DNA of 39,778 bases, taken from Gymnopilus junonius (Eukaryota > Basidiomycota > Agaricomycetes > Agaricales > Galerinaceae). The position numbers were made by a program, and so were the translations under genes. The stretch is taken from NCBI GenBank assembly GCA_015501075.1, contig JADNYJ010000300.1, positions 1-39,778 on the forward strand, read 5' to 3'. Positions 31,297 through 39,778 of the stretch are shown piece by piece. Position 1 is the stretch's first letter; each line of letters begins with the position of its first letter. The notes under the pieces were generated by a model. It did not search any database and was not told the origin of the DNA. It saw only the letters and a list, made by a program, of their open reading frames with translations.

Positions 31297-32756
31297 TCAG
31301 CCGGCTTGGTACAGAGCGGGGCCAGCGACGATGTGCTGGTTGAGAGCGCTGATGTTGGCTGGCGTAACAGTAACATTGTCGTCGGTGATAGCAACAAACC
31401 TAATAAAGTTTCAGGAGTCAGATGCGTTCCTCAAAAAAAAGAAGAATAACGATAGAATAACGTGACAGGCAGGAAGAAGGTCGCCAGTGAATAAAAAAAA
31501 GAAAAAAGACTGTAGGAAAAATTTCAGAAGAAGAGAAACGTACATGGTCCCATTGATGATGGGAGAAGTGCCATCTCCAAATACCCGACCTCCAGGTTGG
31601 TACGTTCTTCCAGTCGTTCCATTTCCCGTCCCATTAATGTCAAAGAGGTCCGTATATGTCGTGTTTAACTGCGACATCCATGCAACAAACTGATAATAGA
31701 TAAAGAACAAAGTATTAAACATTGTTGTGAGAAAGACAGAAAGAGGAAAAGAATTCGAACGAACCTGGGGTGCACCTGCTGATGTACTCGTCGTAAAACT
31801 GTCGTTGTACCCTACTTGCTTTCCAGGCGATTCCCAAGTAAAGGTCACCTCGCGACCAGGGTAAGACAGAGGGTCGGTGCGGTTATGGGTTATAGCTGGA
31901 GTGGTCTCATACCCTGTCGAGTTGGTGTCGTTGTAGGCTGTCGCATTGAGGTTGTTCTGGAGAAAGAAGGAAAGGTCAGATCGAAGAAAATGATCCAATA
32001 GCGGAATGAAAATGGCACTTGCCTCGATGTTCAATGCCGGGAAGTTTTGCCATATGATACGCGGGTTCTCAGCCGGGCAACTGACGAGATACGGCGCCAG
32101 CAAGGTCCACGCCATACTCTGCGTGATTCCCACCTCAAACCAGACAGGCATAGGGAACAGTCCCTCAAACTGCCTAAAAATCATCTGCTGCCTCGCTTCG
32201 GTCGTGATGCTTTGCAGCAACAACGTCGCTGCATCTCTCGAATTCAAATGTTCCAAAAACCCGTACACACCCGATTCGCCGAACCGCGTGAGTTTTTGGC
32301 AGAAATCGATAAACTCGCGCACGGTGTTGAATGAGTAGCGGTACGTGCATTGCTTTGCGGCGCGCTCACCGAGGATGTTGGAGACGAGGATGGCGTGTCC
32401 GAGTTCTTGATCTGCCATGAACTCGATAAGGTGTCTGTCTTCGGCGGTGAGGCCTACAGCTTCGAAGTCGGCGACAGAAAATTTGGCAAGGCCGTAATGG
32501 AAGAGGTCGAGCTCAATATATTCTTGGTTGAGCGCAAGATTCTGAGGGGAAAAAATAAGTAAATGACATTGGGTAAGGAGGAGCGACGAGGCTTACTAGG
32601 GACTGGAAGTCGAACTGGCTCAAAGGTCGATAGATGGGCATAGAGCCATTTGTGTTCAACCACCAGAGGGTGTGTACGGATTTGGAGGTGCTGGCCAAGC
32701 GGAAACGATCCCGGCAAGAGGCAAGAGCGAGCTATTAATGACGTCGTCTTCTTCAT
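31297..32756 (-). CDS. Rds1-like secreted stress-response protein (ferritin-like fold), N-terminal frameshifts
   Basis: Homolog of the fission-yeast stress protein Rds1. Exons on the minus strand: 32756-32597, 32541-32023, 31956-31765, 31689-31544 and 31399-31297. A ferritin-like helical region (FEAVGLTAEDRHLIEFMADQ, ELGHAILVSNILGE, DAATLLLQSITTEARQQMIF) with several Glu and His is followed by an Asn/Thr-rich part with many N-glycosylation sites (for example NGTGNGTTGR). The intron at 31957-32022 starts with GC (GAG|gcaagt). In exon 1 the signal peptide and the next part lie in three frames; adding one T near 32723 and one near 32658 (minus strand) restores a normal secretion signal and the PPNPYTPSGG block, and makes total length 373 residues. 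Probably sequence errors, as in neighbouring genes. A TATA box lies 79 bases upstream. Enzymatic activity is unknown. Confidence 0.82.
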
Positions 32757-32834
32757 GGCGCCAAGCACAATATCAGGGAGGGAAGAACGAACGAAAATGG
32801 TGCGTAAGCACGCAGGTCATTTTGAGATAGAAGA

Positions 32835-32842
32835 CTTATATA
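32835..32842 (-). promoter_or_regulatory. TATA box of the Rds1-like gene
   Basis: TATATAAG on the minus strand, 79 bases before the start codon at 32756. Confidence 0.55.
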
Positions 32843-33432
32843 CTCACTCCACAGGAGCGGGCAGGACATTGTTCACATTGGTAAGAGCATGAACGTCATG
32901 TTTGTCGCCGCAGTTGCGACATTGACTGAGAAATCAAAGATAGACTGAGAACAAACGCAATGAACCTTGGAAACGATCATCCTTGCCGTATTTGTGATAG
33001 GAGCCCGGAGACTTAGAGGCACAGAATAGTCCACTAGCGAGATATTGCGAAACGTCGTGTGTGGTTCTCACTTGGTTCTCACCACTCCATTTCGAAACAG
33101 AGACGTTGCAAAAACCGATATAGCGGTTTATGACAGGATATACGTCTTCAGTTCTTCCGCAGATCGAGTACATCCCATGGGAGTTTCAAGTTCTCCATTC
33201 TGAAGCGAAACAGTGCAATGAGTGTGGATTGAACGATTCGAATTTCACCGTGACTTGATTGTGGCACATTAACTGTGACAATGTGCACGTGCATAGAGGT
33301 ATACACGTTACTGTCACGTGATTGTTGAACCTGGACGCGTCTGATTTTCGTTGTTGAAACTTGAATTTCAATTTGTACCTCGTCCTCAACGTCGGCGACG
33401 GTGTCGAGCGCATTTCGTCAACGGCCAGCACA
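32843..33432. other. divergent promoter region, Rds1-like gene / FHA gene
   Basis: About 590 bases with no supported gene. It holds two E-box motifs close to the FHA gene, listed separately. Confidence 0.5.
33286..33320. promoter_or_regulatory. two CACGTG E-boxes
   Basis: CACGTG at 33286-33291 and again at 33315-33320, in contexts gtgcacgtgcat and tgtcacgtgatt. They lie 113-147 bases before the FHA gene start. CACGTG is the site for bHLH factors of the Cbf1/Pho4/USF type; the second fits the TCACGTGA core of Cbf1. Confidence 0.5.
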
Positions 33433-36400
33433 ATGGACACCTCTGGCTTCAGCCAAGTTGGGCGATACGGCACCCTCAGCCTGCTCAAAAAGCGTACCTC
33501 CACTCTGCCAGTCAATGGCAGTCCCGAGCAATCCCAGGTTGTGACTTCATTCGGGATTGACAATGCAAATCTCACATTTGGACGAGCGTCGTCCTGCGAT
33601 GTGAGGTTATATTACCCCTCTGTGGATTCTGTACATTGTACGGTCGTCAATGAGGATGGCAAGGTATAATTAAATTCTTGATTCTAGTTCTCCTTTGCTT
33701 ATTTTTATTATTTCGTTTTCGACTTGATAGGCTTTCCTTGCTGTACAAGGAAAATCTGGTGCTCTCGTGGATGGTTGTTGGGTTTACCCCCATACTTCAT
33801 CCTCCTCTTCCAAAGATAGAGGGTCCGGGGAACAACCGCAACAATCTATAATCCCTCTATCCAATAACACCGTTTTCGAGATTCATGGTAAACGGTTCAA
33901 GTTCACCTATCCGCCTAAAGAAGTTCGCAGAGTGCTTTTGGCAACTCCAGCCAGTGAGTTGCAAAGGTCTTTTTTTTTGCTCAAAACCCAAGTCTTACCT
34001 GCGGTATTTTCCAGCACAACGAAACCGAAAGCTCCGTCTATCAATGATCCAATCTGCCCAAGTATTCTCACCCCGCCCCTCTCATGACCCAAGAGAGAAT
34101 CTCAGGATTTTGCAGAGTCCTATCAGGACTAGCATTTTCGGGGGCGACGGTGGCGGAGACACAAACGGACCCAGAAGCAGGAGCCAGAGCCCGACTAAAG
34201 CGCGGGGAGTGTCGCCTTTGAAGTTTGGTATCAGAGCCCCTAGCGATGACGAAGACGAAGATGAAGACGATATAGAAGAGGAAGAAGAACATGACGAGAA
34301 CCAAGACAACCGTGGCCGGACAGGATATGGTGCCGATGGGCCACAAGCAGAGGAAGAAGAACATATTGTGCTGGTGCACACCAACCATCCTCGCGTAGTA
34401 GAGGAAGAACGAGATCTAGTCATCCTCGAAGATGTCCCTCTGCATCTTGTCCTTCCATCTCCTTCCGTTTATTCCTCGGGTTCTCCTGTTCGGCCAGGTC
34501 ACCAGAGGCCAACGATCATGCAACCTCAACCTCAACAACCACAAGCTTATTCACAACAAGTTCAGCCTCCGAGCACCCCACCACGCCGCCGTTCGATCGG
34601 GGGTAATGCTCTTCACCGAGCCGTTCTCATCCGGAGCGCTCAGCGTGCTGTGTGGAAGGCTGAGAAGGAGCGAGAAGAGCTGGAGGAGGAGCTGGAGGTG
34701 TTGGACACGGTCGTTGATCCTATTGAAGCTGACGAAAAGAATGAGGAAGAGGAAGAGGAGTACGTTCTTCGGGGACGTGGGCTTGGAACACAACACCAAG
34801 AAGCGGAATATGGGGAAGAATCAGAAGACGTGGAGATGCGGAGTGTGAGCGACGAAGAAGAGTATGACGAGAAGCGTCCAGTGAAGAAGATGAAGATGAA
34901 GAAGCTCGGCAGGCACAGCAGAAGCCGCTCTGGAGGAAGAGCATCGAAAAGATCATACCCTGGCCATTTAGCGGCAGTAAAGAGTATATTTAATGTTGCC
35001 ACTTTATTTCCACGCGCTGAATTTCATTAGGACAATAATGGTCATGACGACGAAGATGAGAACAGCGAAGACGCAGAGGACGAAAATGATGCTCCGGCTC
35101 CTCTACCTGTCCGTTTCAATGCTACGCCTGCTCGTAGGCTACTAGGGTCGTTTATGACTCCTCAACCCCAACAACATCAGCCGAAGAAGGAAAATTTCGC
35201 TTCTTCCAATGCAGCAGCCTCCGCCGCTGCAGCTGCAGGCCCAGGAAGATACTCCCTCGGAGGAGGCGAAGCAAGGAGAGTTATCATACAACAGCCATGG
35301 AAAATCAATGATCTTGTTGTGCCTCCCATTGCAAGGACGTCCACTTCCACGGCTTTCCCTGCACCTGCCATGCGATCTAGTGACCCTCCAGAACCACTTG
35401 CATCATCCGCGACGACAACGGCAGTTCCGGGCTCAGCTACAAAGCCCCCACCTGTTACGGAAGAAGAACGTCGTGCCATCCAAGAACGCAGGCGTAGCGC
35501 GGCGCGCGAGCTCAAAACGCGTGAAGATGTATTTTGGAAAGATGGCGCGCCCGGCATGATGTCCAGCCCTGCCAAGTCTCCTGCGAAGGCAGCAACTGGC
35601 CTTGGTGTGGGCAGGCCGTCGTTCATGAACGCTGCGATAGGCGTGACGCCAGGCAAGAAACCACTGTTTGGCTCTCCTACGAAGGGCAGATCTTTGGAAT
35701 ATTCCATCCAGGAGTCTGAAGCTGAGAGAGAAGCGACAGAGGAGGACGAGGGGGATAAACTCTTCTTGGATGAGGCTGCTCGGTCCAGTAAAGGTAAAGC
35801 GACGGCAACACCACGAAAGTCTTCTGCTAGCAAATACCAGGACGATGATGAGGACAGCTTGGATACCAATGGCTGCTCGAACGTATGAGAGAGACAGTGG
35901 AGAGTATGAAGCGCAGGAGAAGCAGCGCTGTCCATCGGGTACCTGCTACGCCCAAGGGATTATTTGGAGAAGAAGAAAAGTCTTCGTCTTCTAACGAGCC
36001 ATCTGATCCTACTCATACTTTCACTCCGGCGAGGACTCCTCTTGGAAATGTGAAGAAGATCGATTTCACGCGAATCAATACCCCAGCTGGCGGTACCGGT
36101 GCCCCTTCAGGTGTTGTTGATGCTGGCAGGACAATTCCAGGCACGCCAGTTCCCGTCACTCCTCCCCAAGCCGCTGCAGTGTCATACTCCTCTACTGAAA
36201 AACCTGCTATTACTGACGTCGTCGGTGCAGATGAGGAAGAGTCCGCCTCGGAGCCTAAAGAACTGGAACCTTTCAGTCTCCTCAGACCCGGTGCTGCCCG
36301 TCCTTCTTTGGCTCTACGTCAAAAGGAGCAGGAGCTTGCGACAGAAAAAGAGTCCAATAGTGAACCAGCACCTATTCCTGTTGTTGTTATTGATACTGCA

Positions 36401-37917
36401 GCTGCTGAAGAAGATGAGGATGGCAATCAACCTGAACCAGAGGTGAAAGCGAGAGGGGCCAGAGGAAGGCCGCGGATGTTGAGAGCTCCAAAGGCTAAGG
36501 CTCAGGCTAAGGAAATTGTTTCTCCAGCTGACGAAGAGGCACAAGAAAGTGAAGAGGTGGGTAAATTTCTTCCATTTGTAAAATGAAATTGAGTGCGCTC
36601 CGAGCTTCATCATTATTCGCGCCCTATCCCCATTTTTTGCCTTTCCCTTATCTTCATTTCCTCCCCTTCATCGAATGCCGTCTTTGGGGCCATACTAACA
36701 TTCGCATTCTCCTCATCAGCTTCAAACCAAACGAAAGTCCTCTCCGCAAAACCAACCTCGAGAATCAAGCCAACGTCTACCTCAACCAAACCAAGATCCA
36801 GGTCGGCTGCCAGATCACCTGCCCCTGAGCATATGCCTGCAGCAGAACTTGCTGCTCCACAGTCAGGACCGAAGAGGAGACAACGTTCCAAGACACCTCA
36901 GCCTCGTGGGAGCCCAGAAGAAGACCCTCAAGCAGAACCTGAACCGGCTCCAACACGTTCAGGCGGTGCGAGGAAAACGAGAAAGGATACTGCTGAGCTT
37001 GAGGAGCCTGCCGCTGTCGAGCCCGTCAAAAGGAAAGGACGAAAGGCGGCGGCGGCGACGGAACCCGAGGCAGAGGTTGAAGTGTTTGAAGAGAAGCCAG
37101 CTTTGGTGAAGCGTGGTCGCAATCCCCGATCCACTGTTGTCGCTTCTTGCTGAGGACGAACCTGCTGCGACACCAGCGCCTGCCAAGAGAGGGAGGTCCA
37201 AGAAAGGCTAAGGATTCCGTGCCAACAGTGACAGAGGAAATTGAAGACAATGATGAACTGGATTCATACCAAGTTGCGCTTAATACTGTGCCTCCTACCA
37301 CAACTGGAGCTGTTCCTTCGTCCTCCAAGAAGAAGACAGATAAAGAGAAGACCCAGTCCCAAATTCGCCCTCCATCCCGCACTCAACAGCGAAAAGCAGT
37401 AGGCAGTGCTTCCAAGATCAAGCAAGAGCCTGACGCTGATGAGAACACGGACCGCGAACAGAAGGCTGCTACTACTACCCGAGGACGTGCAGTAGCCATC
37501 AAGACGCCAGCGCACAGAACGGCGAAGGCGGCAACTGGAACTGGAACAGGGGCCAAGCCACGAGGCAGACCGCCCAAAACACCTGCCTCTGGTCCAGCGG
37601 CGACACCTGCTGCCCCGTCCTCAGTAGACGATAGTGAGGAAAAGGAGAACGCCCCCGGAGGGTCTGGTAATGGGAGCGACGAATCCAAGGACGAGCCAGT
37701 GACCAAGATACGGGTGTCCAGGCGTACTGCTGGTACCAGCGCAATGGCTGGGTCTGGCAAGAGCGTGAAGAGCGTTGCAACTAGGAGAGCCAAAGGTGGT
37801 TCGAAGGCGGCAGCTGTCAAGGTCGAAGAGGATGATGATGGACCAGTTGCTGCTGCTGCTACCACCGGCAGGGCGAGGACGACCAGGGTCATGCGCACAC
37901 GTACTAAGACGGGATAA
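33433..37917 (+). CDS. large FHA-domain, AT-hook nuclear protein
   Basis: Long, low-complexity nuclear protein of about 1,400 residues. Exons at 33433-33663, 33731-33953, 34015-34976, 35031-36556 and 36720-37917. The N terminus is an FHA phosphothreonine-binding domain (LTFGRASSCDVRLYYPSVDS, HCTVV; about residues 40-130). It continues into acidic tracts (DDEDEDEDDIEEEEEHDE), coiled-coil-like AVWKAEKEREELEEELEVLD, many S/T-P sites, and AT-hook-like motifs (GARGRPRM, KPRGRPPKTP). This layout recalls chromatin-bound FHA scaffolds such as Ki-67 or MDC1, but orthology is not shown. The frame shifts by one C lost at 35866-35867 and one at 36744-36745, and again (two changes) at about 37145-37190; all look like the homopolymer errors seen in neighbouring genes. 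Two E-boxes precede it. Confidence 0.75.
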
Positions 37918-38248
37918 TGCAGGCCATCTGGAGGAGTTAAATTGGTGCAGCGGCGCTGGGACAAGATTAACATTATGACATGATATCCGTATTGAAATTT
38001 TGACTCGTGATGACTATCATTTCCTTTCTTTTTACTTTTATTCCCGCCTTGTACTATAAATGTTTGACGAAGACCTTGTATATACCCAAAAGTACCATGA
38101 CCTGCGATCTACTGACTATTTACCTCGATGATCAGCGATCGATTAGCATGTCAGTTAACAGCTGTGAAGTACTAACTTTAACTCCATTCATCATCACAGT
38201 GCTTGACCTCGACCCTTTATTAATTGGACGAATTATCGTCGAACTCGG
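37918..38248. other. convergent spacer, no gene seen
   Basis: 3' flank of the FHA gene; no frame with support. Confidence 0.45.
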
Positions 38249-39412
38249 TCACGCATCTCGAAATACCCATGGCGGTAGTGAATCTAATATCCAGCCTTGT
38301 AGTGTTGGTGCAACGTCCTCTTTAATCGGAGTAATCTTAAAATCGGCTCTTTGTAATCTTTTGAGTGCACAGAGCGAAGTCCTCGAGTTTGCATGAAGAT
38401 CGCTCCAAAATGTCCAAAATTGTTCGAACGTCCGTCAAGAAGGGATTTCCAGAGGATTCGGGGGATAAGAGCTGTAGGGTCAGTCCCTCCAACTTCGGCA
38501 ATACCAGTGGTTCTAAAAGTTGGGGCAGCAGTTTAGTGCTAATTGCAACCATGAGTGTCCGGAGACAAGCATGATGAAAGGGGGTTGCAAATTCGAGGGA
38601 AATGGGCGGTCGTCTGGCGGATATATTATGATGTCAAGACTTTCAAGCACTGGACAGGCAGCAAGAATGTTTAAACAATCGGCGACTGTTGGTAAAGTGA
38701 CGTTGTCTATCGGGTTCTGAGAGCAAACGAGCTGCACCAAAGCAGCCCAGTTTGAAATTTTTTCAAGGGCTTCGGGAAGACTATAGCATGGGAAACTCCA
38801 ATCGACTCTTTTCAGCATCGTCGAGGAATGAAGGATATCTATGGGACGTGATTCCTCTTGAATGAGAGAGTTGGAAGGACTTTGACTGCTTCGACATGGA
38901 TCGATGAGAGTATAGGTGGGGGGTTAATCTGGCATCTGTTTAAGAAGGAGCGAATGAAACTCTGGGGAAAGGCGAAAATCAATCATATGCCAAGCATCAT
39001 AGTAAGAAAGAAATAAGTCCAGGAGACGACCCATGATCCCAAAGTCCCCCTCAACAGATGCTGTTACCACCAACGTCAGGGGAGACGCTGCCGCAAGAGA
39101 CAACCAAGGTTTTGCCAAATCGGCGTGCCTGCTCACCGGGTAAGAAATGTAAAGTTTTGCCCGCAGTGAGCCCAACCCACGCGATATACGCCTCCATCGC
39201 TGATTAACTTCTCCGAGGATCATTGGATTGACGATTTCACGAGCCTGGGATGAAATGGAGTAGCCAGTCCTGTGTTGAATGTCTGGTTATGGTTCTGGAT
39301 CATGAACATAATACGAGAATACAATTTCCAGAACTTCTGAAGGAAGACCAGCGATAGGTGAGCTAACCTGGTGTAGAAGATGGCGCAAAAATGTCCCTGC
39401 GTTTGCCCATGT
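38249..39412 (-). pseudogene. F-box protein remnant
   Basis: On the minus strand, parts of an agaricomycete F-box protein follow in order: LPSEVLEIVFSYYVHDPEP (F-box, about 39325), MILGEVNQRWRRISRGLGSL (the VCxxWR-type block), then leucine-rich parts (TLPTVADCLNILAACPVLES, LLEPLVLPKLEGLTLQLL) and an end at LQGWILDSLPPWVFRDA. In-frame TAA codons at 39287-39289 and 38924-38926 interrupt it, both one C-to-T change from CAA. A one-base loss in a run of G (38580-38584, + strand) and another shift near 38365-38370 also occur. With four lesions it is most likely a true pseudogene, though the two shifts could be sequence error. The upstream exon, if any, may lie at 39413-39510. Confidence 0.7.
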
Positions 39413-39778
39413 CCGTGAGCCTGACATCAGGCCTGACTAAGGGTGTGCCTGGAGGTGCACCAACCAACCGTCTTGTAATATAAGGGACGGTATCAGGGGT
39501 TCGTTGATCCTAGAGGTATTTGAGGTGAACGTGCTTCAGCTCTGGACTGGTCTTGGCAGGCCATTTATAGAAGTAACCTAGTCGGCACAAGTCAAGTTGA
39601 CGAGAAAAGCGTCACATCGAAAAGCTTGCGAAGCCACCTGGTTGAACCCGCAGCTTCTTCCCACCTAATGACATTTCTTCCTTCACTACTGTGCATCTGT
39701 CCTAGACTTGTCGATGTCAACCCTGACTGACAGTCACCGAGCAGTAACACTGGCTTCCGCATAATTTCTAACAATTTG
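39413..39778. other. 3' edge of window
   Basis: Minus-strand sequence at 39420-39510 (for example RTPDTVPYITRRLVGAPPGT) looks coding and could be the N-terminal part of the F-box remnant. Nothing else is recognised. Confidence 0.35.

Noticed and set aside
35177..35935. 252-codon minus-strand frame, Ser/Ala-rich
   Set aside because: Antisense shadow of the low-complexity FHA/AT-hook gene; its Ser/Ala bias comes from the complement of that gene's repeats.
37383..37973. 196-codon minus-strand frame
   Set aside because: Shadow of the last exon of the FHA gene; no family or start context of its own.
1..39778. CRISPR arrays, integrated virus or intact transposon
   Set aside because: No regularly spaced repeats, no integrase, reverse transcriptase, transposase or capsid-like frame was seen on either strand.

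Overview
The window reads as nuclear DNA of a filamentous basidiomycete, most likely an Agaricomycete. Nearly every gene is cut by 45-70 nt GT-AG introns, and the families present are typical of mushroom-forming fungi: a copper-radical oxidase, a Crinkler-type effector-like protein, an NB-ARC/TPR NLR, tandem cerato-platanins, Rds1, a UbiA prenyltransferase, F-box and MYND proteins. No bacterial signature, rRNA or CRISPR is visible. No intact transposon was recognised.

Layout. 0.6-2.8 kb: glyoxal-oxidase-like copper radical oxidase (+). 3.5-5.4 kb: type II membrane SGNH-hydrolase-like protein (-). 6.4-8.5 kb: Crinkler-like protein with a ubiquitin-like header, a probable REase-fold middle and a kinase-like C terminus (+). 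9.3-11.0 kb: GT69/CAP59-like glycosyltransferase (+). 11.46-11.55 kb: tRNA-Ala(UGC) (-), head to head with NOP53 at 11.7-13.5 kb (+). 14.0-17.6 kb is gene-poor except for a DUF1772 membrane protein (-). 17.6-20.1 kb: an NLR pseudogene (+). 20.7-21.7 kb: damaged MYND-finger gene (-), divergent from ISY1 (+, 21.9-23.1 kb). 24.9-26.3 kb: nine-exon UbiA prenyltransferase (+), convergent with an F-box gene (-). 28.2 kb: tRNA-Ala(CGC) (-). 28.9-30.8 kb: two tandem cerato-platanins (+). 31.3-32.8 kb: Rds1-like protein (-), divergent from a long FHA/AT-hook nuclear protein (+, 33.4-37.9 kb). 38.2-39.4 kb: decayed F-box gene (-).

The genes do not form one pathway. Housekeeping genes (NOP53, ISY1, tRNAs) are mixed with secreted proteins (copper oxidase, cerato-platanins, Rds1), conflict or effector families (Crinkler, NLR) and fast-evolving F-box/MYND families. 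The SGNH protein and the GT69 enzyme both resemble proteins tied to surface polysaccharide work in basidiomycetes, but they are separated by the Crinkler gene.

Two kinds of gene damage must be kept apart. The GT69, NOP53, Rds1 and FHA genes are broken by single-nucleotide length changes, almost all losses inside short homopolymers. This includes NOP53, which is normally needed for ribosome assembly, so consensus sequence error is the simplest explanation. The NLR and the 38-39 kb F-box gene instead carry in-frame stops that look like transitions (CGA, TGG and CAA codons turned into stops), which looks like true pseudogenisation. Exon borders were placed by hand; those whose summed exon lengths are divisible by three (copper oxidase, SGNH, Crinkler, ISY1, UbiA) are the safest.
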